NCBI GenBank assembly: GCA_902774395.1
Contig: CACYIK010000001.1
Location: 124,001-188,000 of the forward strand
Direction: 5' to 3'
Source of the DNA: an uncultured Bacteroidota bacterium
GTDB taxonomy: Bacteria; Bacteroidota; Bacteroidia; Bacteroidales; P3
Length of the DNA: 64,000 nucleotides
Shown here: positions 50,453 through 59,919 of the stretch, piece after piece
How positions within the stretch are numbered: the stretch's first letter is position 1
Layout: each line of letters starts with the position of its first letter
Made by a program: the position numbers and the translations under genes
Notes under the pieces: model-generated
The model's input: the letters and a program-made list of their open reading frames with translations, nothing else
What the model was told of the DNA's origin: nothing
The model's database searches: none

Positions 50453-51316
50453 ATGAAAGTAAAGGTGGGTATCGCGCAGATGAGTTGCGTCGCCGACAAG
50501 GCGCAAAACATTGAGCGCTACACAGAAAAGGTCCGTCAGCTCGCCGCCGACGGAGCCCAGATTGTATGTCTTCAGGAGCTCTTCGCATCGCTCTATTTTT
50601 GCGATGAGGAGCGTTACCAGAACTTCCAGTTGGCCGAGCCCATCCCCGACGGGCCGACGACACAGCATTTCATGGCCTTGGCCAAGGAACTCGGCGTGGT
50701 GATTGTCTGTTCGATGTTCGAGAAGCGCGCTGAGGGACTCTACCACAACACCACGGCGGTAATTGATGCCGACGGCTCCTACCTCGGCAAGTACCGCAAG
50801 ATGCATATCCCCGACGACCCGGGCTACTATGAGAAGTTCTATTTCACTCCTGGCGACCTGGGTTACAAGGTCTTCAAGACAAAGTTCGCCACCATCGGTG
50901 TGCTCATCTGCTGGGACCAGTGGTATCCCGAAGCCAGTCGCATCACGGCCCTCATGGGTGCCCAGATACTCTTCTATCCCACCGCCATTGGCTGGGACGT
51001 GCGTCAGGACGAGCACGACAATCGCGAGCAGTACGAGGCTTGGCAGACCATCCAGCGCAGCCATGCCGTCGCCAACGGCGTGCCCGTCGTCAGCGTCAAC
51101 CGCACGGGTAGGGAAGGAGGCATGCAGTTCTGGGGCGGCAGCTTCATCACCAATGCCTTCGGCCGTGTCCTCTACCAGGCGCCGCACCTCGAGGAGGCCC
51201 TCCATATCGAGGAACTCGACCTCGACGAGACCGATCACTACCGTCGCCACTGGCCTTACCTCCGCGACCGCCGCATCGACTCCTACAAACCCATCCTCAA
51301 CCGCTATATTGACTAA
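50453..51316 (+). CDS. aguB: N-carbamoylputrescine amidase
   Basis: The 287-residue nitrilase-fold enzyme begins MKVKVGIAQMSCVADKAQN. The Glu-Lys-Cys triad is visible: Glu in LQELFAS, Lys in GKYRKMHIPDD and Cys in GVLICWDQWYPE. It hydrolyses N-carbamoylputrescine to putrescine. aguA follows, so the pair converts agmatine to putrescine. The longer frame from 50399 overlaps the promoter and is rejected. Confidence 0.95.
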   Translation: MKVKVGIAQMSCVADKAQNIERYTEKVRQLAADGAQIVCLQELFASLYFCDEERYQNFQLAEPIPDGPTTQHFMALAKELGVVIVCSMFEKRAEGLYHNTTAVIDADGSYLGKYRKMHIPDDPGYYEKFYFTPGDLGYKVFKTKFATIGVLICWDQWYPEASRITALMGAQILFYPTAIGWDVRQDEHDNREQYEAWQTIQRSHAVANGVPVVSVNRTGREGGMQFWGGSFITNAFGRVLYQAPHLEEALHIEELDLDETDHYRRHWPYLRDRRIDSYKPILNRYID

Positions 51317-51350
51317 TTTTCATTTTTCAATTTTCATTTTTCAATTTTGA
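51317..51350. repeat. TTTTCAT/TTTTCAA array
   Basis: Four heptamer-type copies between aguB and aguA. Confidence 0.8.
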
Positions 51351-51351
51351 A

Positions 51352-52404
51352 ATGACTCCTAAAGAACAAGGATATTTTATGCCCGCCGAGTGGGCACGCC
51401 ACGAGGCTACATGGCTCACCTATCCCAAGAATCCCGACTCCTGGCCGGGCAAGATAGAGACCATCTATCCCTCTTACCATCTCTTCGTCAAAATCCTCTC
51501 CGAGAAGGAGATTGTGCATATCAATGTCGACGACGAGGAGATGCTCCTTCATGTTCAACAGGAACTTGAGGCTATTGATACCAATATGCAGAATATCAAG
51601 CTGCATATCATTCAGAGCAACGATGCCTGGTGCCGCGACCACGGCCCCGCATTTTTGCTCAACAAAGATGGTAAATCGCGTGCCATCGTCAACTGGAACC
51701 ATAACGCCTGGGGCGGCAAATACCCCTACGAGCTTGACACCCAGGTGCCCCTCCGTATTCACGAGTATCTCACCTCTCACCTTTCACCTTTCACCTTGTT
51801 TGAGCCGGGCATCGTCATGGAGGGCGGCAGCATCGATGTCAACGGTTGCGGCGACCTGCTGACCACCACCTCCTGCCTGCTCAACCCTAACCGTAACCCC
51901 CACTTGAGTCAAGACCAGATAGAAGGTTATCTCAGAGATTATTACGGTGTAGAGAATATCATCTGGCTGGGCGACGGTATCGTGGGTGACGACACCGACG
52001 GACACGTCGACGACCTCTCGCGCTTCGTGGCGCCCGACACCATCATCACCGCCGTCGAGGAGGATGCCTGGGACGAGAACTACGAACCCCTGCAGAAGAA
52101 CCTCCGCATGCTCAAGCGCTGTCGCTTGGCCAACGGCAAGCAGCCCACCATCGTCGAGCTGCCCATGCCCGACGTGGTGTTCTATGACAATCAGCGCCTT
52201 CCGGCCTCCTATGCCAACTTCTACATCGCCAACGACAAGGTCATCTTCCCCACCTACCGCTGCCTGACCGACAACGAGGCGGCTTATATCCTCGAGGCCT
52301 GCTTCCCCGACCGCGAAATCATCGGCATCGACTCCACCGACATCATCTGGGGTCTCGGCTCCTTCCACTGCCTCTCCCAGCAAATGCCCTCCCTAATAAA
52401 TTGA
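51352..52404 (+). CDS. aguA: Agmatine deiminase
   Basis: The 350-residue guanidino-group-modifying enzyme has WCRDHGPAFLLN (about residues 94-105), EGGSIDVNG (about 157-165), GDDTDGHVDDLSRFV with the catalytic His, and the C-terminal Cys in GLGSFHCLSQQ. It converts agmatine to N-carbamoylputrescine. A TCACCTT repeat encodes LTSHLSPFTL just before EGGSID, in a loop. Confidence 0.95.
   Translation: MTPKEQGYFMPAEWARHEATWLTYPKNPDSWPGKIETIYPSYHLFVKILSEKEIVHINVDDEEMLLHVQQELEAIDTNMQNIKLHIIQSNDAWCRDHGPAFLLNKDGKSRAIVNWNHNAWGGKYPYELDTQVPLRIHEYLTSHLSPFTLFEPGIVMEGGSIDVNGCGDLLTTTSCLLNPNRNPHLSQDQIEGYLRDYYGVENIIWLGDGIVGDDTDGHVDDLSRFVAPDTIITAVEEDAWDENYEPLQKNLRMLKRCRLANGKQPTIVELPMPDVVFYDNQRLPASYANFYIANDKVIFPTYRCLTDNEAAYILEACFPDREIIGIDSTDIIWGLGSFHCLSQQMPSLIN
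51772..51799. repeat. TCACCTT heptamers inside aguA
   Basis: Three to four heptamers encode SHLSPFTL, the same word and frame products as at 16976-17009. Confidence 0.82.
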
Positions 52405-52471
52405 AAATTGCACCCCGAAGGGGAACTGAACACCTTGAAAAGAAAAGATAATTAAGTGAAGAAAGTTGAAA

Positions 52472-54082
52472 ATGTTACAAAAAAAATACACCCTCAAACT
52501 CTTACTTTGCGTCAGCATAATTCTCAATTCTCAATTCTCAATTCTCAATTCATTTGCGCAGCGCCCCTTTATTCCGGATACTGTCACGCCGGGACAGCAG
52601 CTGGTTGACGAGGTGATGCTCATGATTGACGGCAACTACACCGAGAGTCCCGACATGGACCGTCTCTCCACCGAGGCCATCAACGCCATGCTCAAGGCCC
52701 TCGACCCCCATAGCGTCTTCATCGCTGCCAAAGATGTCCAGCGCGCCAACGAACCCCTGGAGGGCAACTTCGAAGGTGTCGGCATCTCCTTCCAGATTGT
52801 CCAGGACACCATCGTCGTGGGCTCCGTCATCGACGGCGGCCCCAGCGAGAAGGTAGGCCTGATGGTGGGCGACAAGATTATCCGCATAGACCACCAGCCC
52901 GCCACCGGCGACACTATCAACAACAACTACGTGTTCAAACACTTGCGTGGCAAGAAGGGTACCGTCGTCTCCCTCGACATCCTCCGTCAGGGCACGGTCT
53001 ATACGTTCGATATCACACGTGACAAGGTGCCCATCTATTCCATCGACACCTACTTCATGGCCGACGACACCATCGGCTACATCCGCCTCATACGCTTCGC
53101 CCGCACCTCTGTCGACGAATTCCATAAAGCGCTGAAGGCGTTGAACAAGCAGGGCATGAAATCCCTCATCCTCGACCTCCGCGGCAATACCGGCGGATTC
53201 CTCGACATCGCCTATGGCCTCGCTAACGAGTTTCTCGGCCGTAACCAGCTGATAGTCTATACCGAAGGTCGCAAGTCGCCCCGCCAGAACTTCCGATCCA
53301 ACGGCCGCGGCAAGTTTAGGGAGGGTCGTCTCGTTGTGCTCATCGACGAGAACTCCGCCTCGGCCTCCGAGATTGTCTCTGGTGCCGTGCAGGACTGGGA
53401 CCGCGGCCTCGTCATCGGCCGCCGCTCCTTCGGTAAAGGATTGGTGCAACGTATGTTCCCCCTCAAGGACGGTTCGCAGATACGTCTCACTACGGCACGC
53501 TACTACACCCCCTCGGGCCGCTGCATCCAGCGCCCCTATGACGAGGGCTCCGACGCCTACCGCGACGACATCAACCAGCGCTACAAACACGGCGAGCTTG
53601 TCAACGCCGACTCCATCCATTTCGCTGACTCGCTGAAATACAAGACTGCTGGCGGCCGCACCGTCTACGGCGGCGGCGGCATCATGCCCGACATCTTCGT
53701 CCCCATGGACACCATGCGCCTCAGTGACTACTTTATCTCCCTCCGCGGCAAGGGCCTCCTCAACACGGTGCCCCTGCAGTGGGCCGACGCCCATCGCAAA
53801 GACCCCGAGGTAAAAACCTTCGAGCTCTACCTCCAGAACTACGAGCGCTTCAACCTCGACGCCATCCTCACCGATGCCGCCATCCAGAAAGGTGTCGTAC
53901 GCGACGCCGAGAAGGAGGCTGCCGAACCTGAGCGCACCAAGCATAGCGACGACTACCTGCGCCTGCTGCTCAAGGCACAGGTCGCCAAGGACCTCTTCGG
54001 CATCGAATACTACTACAAAGTGATGAAAGAGACCGACGAACCCTACCTCCGCGCCTTGGAGGAACTCCGGAAAGACAACTAA
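52472..54082 (+). CDS. S41 family C-terminal processing peptidase
   Basis: The 536-residue protein has a signal peptide, a PDZ domain (about residues 85-170) and a tail-specific protease domain with LILDLRGNTGGF, the serine in ENSASASEIVSGA and the lysine in RRSFGKGLVQ. These CtpA-type proteases trim periplasmic proteins. ATG at 52472 is chosen over TTG at 52466. The signal peptide's hydrophobic region (ILNSQFSILNS) is encoded by a TCAATTC heptamer tract. Confidence 0.93.
   Translation: MLQKKYTLKLLLCVSIILNSQFSILNSFAQRPFIPDTVTPGQQLVDEVMLMIDGNYTESPDMDRLSTEAINAMLKALDPHSVFIAAKDVQRANEPLEGNFEGVGISFQIVQDTIVVGSVIDGGPSEKVGLMVGDKIIRIDHQPATGDTINNNYVFKHLRGKKGTVVSLDILRQGTVYTFDITRDKVPIYSIDTYFMADDTIGYIRLIRFARTSVDEFHKALKALNKQGMKSLILDLRGNTGGFLDIAYGLANEFLGRNQLIVYTEGRKSPRQNFRSNGRGKFREGRLVVLIDENSASASEIVSGAVQDWDRGLVIGRRSFGKGLVQRMFPLKDGSQIRLTTARYYTPSGRCIQRPYDEGSDAYRDDINQRYKHGELVNADSIHFADSLKYKTAGGRTVYGGGGIMPDIFVPMDTMRLSDYFISLRGKGLLNTVPLQWADAHRKDPEVKTFELYLQNYERFNLDAILTDAAIQKGVVRDAEKEAAEPERTKHSDDYLRLLLKAQVAKDLFGIEYYYKVMKETDEPYLRALEELRKDN
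52518..52553. repeat. ATTCTCA heptamers encoding the S41 signal-peptide core
   Basis: Five nearly perfect heptamers encode ILNSQFSILNS, directly before the FAQ cleavage site of the protease signal peptide. Confidence 0.9.
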
Positions 54083-54106
54083 TAAAAAAATATATTAAAA
54101 AAGACC

Positions 54107-56821
54107 ATGAGAAAAATCATTATTTTTTTGATGTGCTTTGTTGCCGTTCTTGGCGCCAAAGCACAGTTACGCAGTGTCGGAGCAGTGCCTGCCGACCTGA
54201 AGATGAGCGTCAAAGAACTCTATGAAGACGACCTGCAGCGTGCCCGAAAATATATCGGTAAGCGCGTGAAGAACAAACAGGAGGTGCTCGAGGCCTCCTA
54301 CCAGATCAACAAGATGATGGCCGGAGGCCACATCGTCTACGGCGACCCCATTAGCCACATGATAGAACGCATCGCCGATACCCTGCTGGTCGACTATCCC
54401 GAATTGCGCTCCGAACTGCGCTTCTACACCGTCACAAGCCCCGAGGTCAATGCCTTTATGTCGGGCCAGGGCATGCTTTTCGTTAACGTGGGACTAGTGG
54501 CGCAGGTGGAAAACGAGGCCCAGCTGGCCTTCATTATCAGCCACGAAATTATACACTACTACCGCTCGCACTCGCTGGAGAAGCTGGTGGGCAAGAACGG
54601 CGACAAGAAAGAAAAAAAGGAGGCCTCGCTGGACGATGCCGACAACGGACTGGGCGACATGTTGCGCCGCCACGCCCGCAGCCGCGAGATGGAGAACGAA
54701 GCCGACTCTCTCGGCATAGCTATGTTCTACCTCAAGAGTCCCTACTCGCGCGAGGTTATCGACGGAGTATTCGACGTACTGCAGTACAGTGAGTTACCCT
54801 TCGACGACGTGCCTTTCGACACCACCTGCTTTAACACCCCCTGGTTCTCGCTCACCGGCTGTTGGCTCGACACCACAAAAAGCATCACCAGCCGCGACGA
54901 CTATGACGACAGACGCAGCACTCACCCCAATATCCTGAAACGACGCCATGCCTGCGCCGATGCCATCGACGGCTACCATGGCGGAGAAGAATATGTCATC
55001 ACCACCCCCGACGAATTTATGAAGCTGCGCCAGATAGCACGTGTTGAAAGCATACGGCAGGAGGTGATTCGCGGACAGTATCCTCGTGCACTCTATAACA
55101 GTTGGCTGCTTCTCTCCGACACCGCCCGTATGGACCTCCCTGTCAACCGTGAAGAGAAGAAACAACTCGAGACATATTTCGCCTATGCGCTGTATGGCAA
55201 CGCCATGTTCCGCAACCGCGACACCAACGAACTCGATACCAAGGCTTACCAGGAGGTCGAAGGTGAAAGCCAGCAACTTCACTATGCCCTGCTCCACATG
55301 ACCAAAGAGGAGGCCTCCCTCATCGCCCTCCATCGCGTGTGGGAACTCCATCGTCAGTACCCCGACGACGAATTCTTCTCGCTCATGGCCGCCGACCTTA
55401 TGGACGACCTCGGCGCCATGGGTAAGCGCGCCCCCTCCGACTACTCCTTCACGCCGCCGGCTCCCCGAGATACCACGGTCGTCGAGACTCCCGAACCTCA
55501 GAAAAAGGAACCCCGAGGCAAATACGACCGTATCAAGCAGAAACGTGCGGCACATGCCAAGCAGAGCCCCACCACCTACGCCCTCACGGACCTCGCCCTC
55601 TCCGACGCCGAATTCAGAAGCCAGCTACAGCAGCACCTCGTTGTAGCATCCAAGGACACATCACGCGCCGACACCAACCGGATTGACGGCATGATTGTCT
55701 TCGACCCCACCTGCCTCATCTACGACTATAATTCCGAGCAGATGAAAGTGAAGAAAAGCGCCAGCCGTGAGGCCGAACTGGCACAGCACATGCTTGACGT
55801 CGGAAAAATGCTCAACATTCCCGGAGCCGACTTCTCCGATGCTTCCATGCATGGCATGACCACCGATACTCAATACAATGAGTTCCTGACTCTTTGCGAG
55901 TGGTCCAAAGAGTTCTGGCGCACTGGCGGCAGCTTCGACATGCACCGCCTCACCCAGCCTGCTATGGACTCCCTGCTCGACCGTCATGGTGCCAACGTCC
56001 TCAACTACACCGTTCTCTTCAATCTTGAAGGCCTGGGAAAATTCAACCTCGGAGACTTTTTTATTCCGCCCCTCTGGCCCATCGCACTCAACGAGACATT
56101 CTCGGGAATAGAATACACCGCCATGGCTTCCGTCATTGTCGACGCCCGCAAGGGCAAGGTGCTCTCCCGACAGGGCTACAGCTACAATGTGGCCGACCAT
56201 TCCGACCTGGTCGACGCCATGCTCTACGACTCCTATGTACGTGCCATGCGTCCCCTCGAGCAACCCAAAGGTGTCTTCGGCTACCGCTTCTCGGTGGCGG
56301 CAGGTGCCAGCATCGGCCTCTCCGGCATTCAAACCCTTGCCAAGGAACTTCCCGTGTTGGCTGTAACCCCATGGGCCTCTTTGGAATACGCCGTCGGAAG
56401 GCAATACACCCTCGTCCTCTCGGCTCGGTACCACCCAGGCTACGAAGAGGTGCTGGACAAAAACAAACAATCTTCTGGCGACATGCTCTTCCTCGATTTT
56501 GGATTCCGCAAATATGCCCACAGCTCTTTTGCCCCCCTCGGACGTTTCTGGGGACTGGGTCTCCATGTTGCGCAAATCACACCTCTCGACAAGACTCTGG
56601 AACAGGAATACGCCTATGGAATCCATATCAGCGCCGGACGCAACTACATATTATTCCACCGTATGTTGCTTAATTATGAGATAACCTACGCATACACAGC
56701 GGGTTTAATAGAGTACATGTCCGACAGTTACGACTCGGACAACACTGCCGCCCGTCGCTGCGACGCCATCTTCTCCAATATGCTCACCATCCGTCTCGGT
56801 CTCGGTATACTTCCGTTCTAA
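54107..56821 (+). CDS. M48 family metallopeptidase with large C-terminal, barrel-like extension
   Basis: The 904-residue protein has a signal peptide (cleavage after GAKAQ, residue 20). The M48 domain has the zinc motif HEIIH at about residues 146-150 and the third-ligand Glu in ENEADSLGIAMFYL (about 197-210). The rest is far longer than usual. Residues 720-904 show alternating strands with aromatic girdles (GYRFSVAAGASIGLSG, YTLVLSARYHPGY, ending in F), like an outer-membrane barrel. Residues 470-490 are basic and proline-rich. Confidence 0.83.
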   Translation: MRKIIIFLMCFVAVLGAKAQLRSVGAVPADLKMSVKELYEDDLQRARKYIGKRVKNKQEVLEASYQINKMMAGGHIVYGDPISHMIERIADTLLVDYPELRSELRFYTVTSPEVNAFMSGQGMLFVNVGLVAQVENEAQLAFIISHEIIHYYRSHSLEKLVGKNGDKKEKKEASLDDADNGLGDMLRRHARSREMENEADSLGIAMFYLKSPYSREVIDGVFDVLQYSELPFDDVPFDTTCFNTPWFSLTGCWLDTTKSITSRDDYDDRRSTHPNILKRRHACADAIDGYHGGEEYVITTPDEFMKLRQIARVESIRQEVIRGQYPRALYNSWLLLSDTARMDLPVNREEKKQLETYFAYALYGNAMFRNRDTNELDTKAYQEVEGESQQLHYALLHMTKEEASLIALHRVWELHRQYPDDEFFSLMAADLMDDLGAMGKRAPSDYSFTPPAPRDTTVVETPEPQKKEPRGKYDRIKQKRAAHAKQSPTTYALTDLALSDAEFRSQLQQHLVVASKDTSRADTNRIDGMIVFDPTCLIYDYNSEQMKVKKSASREAELAQHMLDVGKMLNIPGADFSDASMHGMTTDTQYNEFLTLCEWSKEFWRTGGSFDMHRLTQPAMDSLLDRHGANVLNYTVLFNLEGLGKFNLGDFFIPPLWPIALNETFSGIEYTAMASVIVDARKGKVLSRQGYSYNVADHSDLVDAMLYDSYVRAMRPLEQPKGVFGYRFSVAAGASIGLSGIQTLAKELPVLAVTPWASLEYAVGRQYTLVLSARYHPGYEEVLDKNKQSSGDMLFLDFGFRKYAHSSFAPLGRFWGLGLHVAQITPLDKTLEQEYAYGIHISAGRNYILFHRMLLNYEITYAYTAGLIEYMSDSYDSDNTAARRCDAIFSNMLTIRLGLGILPF

Positions 56822-56851
56822 TACACTAGATACTAGTCATTTGTATACTTT

Positions 56852-56888
56852 AAGGCGTTTCTTCGGAACCTCCGGAAAAACGCCTTTT
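56852..56888 (+). terminator. Terminator after the M48 gene
   Basis: AAGGCGTTT pairs with AAACGCCTT around a loop with its own TTCGGAA/TTCCGGA symmetry, followed by T residues. Confidence 0.85.
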
Positions 56889-56910
56889 CTAATTCAATGA
56901 CACTCAATAT

Positions 56911-57012
56911 CATCACCCTATCAACACCGTACCAACACCGTATCAACTCCGACCCAACACCGACTATGGTCGGAGATGATACGGTGATGGTAGGTTGATG
57001 GTAGGTTTTTGG
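56911..57012. repeat. 11-bp TATCAACACCG array with inverted arm
   Basis: Four 11-bp words are followed by GGTCGGAGATGATACGGTGATGG-type inverse copies. It closely resembles 10279-10382. The spacer 56822-57169 holds this element, the terminator and a promoter; no gene is seen. Confidence 0.88.
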
Positions 57013-57074
57013 AGTGTTGTAGGGGTGGGGTGGAGGTGTGGAAAAGTTTTTTTCGCCGTATTGTAAAAAAGGTG

Positions 57075-57082
57075 TATATTTG
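57075..57082 (+). promoter_or_regulatory. -7 element of the methylmalonyl-CoA operon
   Basis: TATATTTG followed by CA, 88 bases before mce. The -33 region (TTTTTTTCG) is close to TTTG. The leader is long, about 80 nt. Confidence 0.6.
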
Positions 57083-57169
57083 CATTTTAAATCCTCTCTG
57101 CCAAAATGAGTTAAGGGTTAAAAATTAAGTAATTACGCGTTTAATAATTAATATAAATATATAAAAATT

Positions 57170-57577
57170 ATGACACCTTCGCACATTGAACACATCGGCA
57201 TCGCCGTGACCAACCTCGATGAGGCCATCCGTTACTGGGAGGACATCATGGGTCTGAAGTGCTATGCCATCGAAGAAGTTAAAGACCAGAAAGTGAAGAC
57301 TGCGTTCTTCCGCTGTGGCGACGTAAAGATTGAGCTTCTGGAGCCGACGTGCCCCGAGAGCACCATCGCCGCTTTCATCGAGAAGAACGGCGGCAAGGGC
57401 GGCATGCACCACATCGCCTTCGCCATGGAGAACACCGACCAAGCCCTCAACGAGGCCAAGGATAAGGGTGTGCGTCTGATCGACCAGCAGAGCCGTGGCG
57501 GCGCCGAAGGCCTCCACATCGGTTTTCTGCACCCCAAGAGCACCCTGGGCGTCCTCACCGAGTTTTGCTGCAAATAA
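57170..57577 (+). CDS. mce: Methylmalonyl-CoA epimerase
   Basis: The 135-residue vicinal-oxygen-chelate protein has IEHIGIAVTNLDEA with the first metal His and GGMHHIAFAMENTD with a second, plus the C-terminal metal Glu. It interconverts (S)- and (R)-methylmalonyl-CoA in the succinate-to-propionate route and heads the decarboxylase operon. Confidence 0.95.
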   Translation: MTPSHIEHIGIAVTNLDEAIRYWEDIMGLKCYAIEEVKDQKVKTAFFRCGDVKIELLEPTCPESTIAAFIEKNGGKGGMHHIAFAMENTDQALNEAKDKGVRLIDQQSRGGAEGLHIGFLHPKSTLGVLTEFCCK

Positions 57578-57579
57578 AA

Positions 57580-57692
57580 AAGTTTATAGGTTATGGGTTA
57601 TAGGTTATAGAAAAGCTGCCGCATCACAGTGTCGACATTATGACTGCGCAAGCGTCGATAACCAATAACCAATAACCATTAACCATTAAAAA
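57580..57692. repeat. Inverted AACCAAT element between mce and mmdA
   Basis: The left arm TTATAGGTTATGGGTTATAGG and right arm ATAACCAATAACCAATAACC flank a 45-nt loop with GCTGCCGC and TGCGCAAGCG. Confidence 0.88.
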
Positions 57693-57699
57693 TAAAATT

Positions 57700-59259
<1,560 letters not shown>

Positions 59260-59262
59260 TAT

Positions 59263-59385
59263 TAAGGTTAAAAAGGTTAAAAGGTTAAAAGTTTCGCTTC
59301 GCTAAAAAGGTTAAAAAGATTCATACAAACAACCTGTCACTTTTTAAACCTCTTAAACCTTTAAAACCCCTCAAACAAGAAAAAC
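59263..59385. repeat. Inverted AAAGGTTAA octamer element
   Basis: The left arm has AAGGTTAAAA copies interrupted by TTTCGCTTCGC; the right arm has TTTAAACCTC/TTAAACCTTT copies, before a cysteine-rich lipoprotein gene. Confidence 0.82.
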
Positions 59386-59420
59386 ATTTTATAAACCAAT
59401 AAAAAAAACATCAAAAAAAA

Positions 59421-59795
59421 ATGAAGAAAGTTTTCTTTTCCGCTTTTGCCGCTCTGGCATTTGCTTTCACGATGACCGCTTGCGGTGGTAACACCGAGAA
59501 CAACGACAGCACCGTCGACACCGCCAACCAGGCTGTCGCCGCTGTTGACAGCTGCGAACACCACTGCAACCACGAGTGCGACACCACCAAGTGCTGCAAA
59601 GCCGAGGGTCAGGAGTGCGAGCACAAATGCGACAAGGCTTGCGACCACAAGTGCGACAAAGCCGAAGGTAAGGAATGCTGCAAGAAAGCTGAAGGCAAAG
59701 AGTGCGAGCACAAATGCGCCAAAGCCGAAGGTAAGGAGTGCTGCAAGAAAGCCGAAGGCAAAGAGTGCGAGCACAAGTGCCAGCATGCTAAGTAA
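59421..59795 (+). CDS. Cysteine-rich repeat lipoprotein
   Basis: The 124-residue protein has a lipobox (TMTAC, Cys 21) and a mature region with 17 Cys and many His, arranged as CEHHC, CEHKC, CDHKC and ECCKKAEG. A 19-residue block (AEGKECCKKAEGKECEHKC) occurs twice, from a 57-bp DNA duplication. The spacing suggests binding of soft metals or redox-active thiols at the cell surface or periplasm. I do not recognise the family. It sits inside the methylmalonyl-CoA decarboxylase operon. Confidence 0.8.
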   Translation: MKKVFFSAFAALAFAFTMTACGGNTENNDSTVDTANQAVAAVDSCEHHCNHECDTTKCCKAEGQECEHKCDKACDHKCDKAEGKECCKKAEGKECEHKCAKAEGKECCKKAEGKECEHKCQHAK

Positions 59796-59888
59796 TTAGT
59801 GTTAAGTGATAAGTGTTTAGTGTTTAGTTGACTGGCTCGGTTTTGCGTAGCTCACTGAACACTAAACACTGACCACTAACCACTTCAA
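59793..59888. repeat. Inverted AACACTA element with 28-nt loop
   Basis: The left arm TTAGTGTTAAGTGATAAGTG, a 28-nt loop with TTGCGTAGC, and the right arm GAACACTAAACACTGACC. The loop has the same length as those inside truA and the rlmI-like gene. This intergenic copy keeps its stop codons. Confidence 0.88.
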
Positions 59889-59919
59889 CATTTTTGATGT
59901 TTATAATTAAACAAGAACA

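Noticed and set aside
50348..51250. In-frame upstream extension of the TPR protein
   Set aside because: It is antisense to aguB; the signal peptide beginning at 50347 gives a natural start.
52550..53944. A 464-codon minus-strand frame over the S41 protease gene
   Set aside because: Antisense shadow; the plus-strand frame has clear catalytic motifs.
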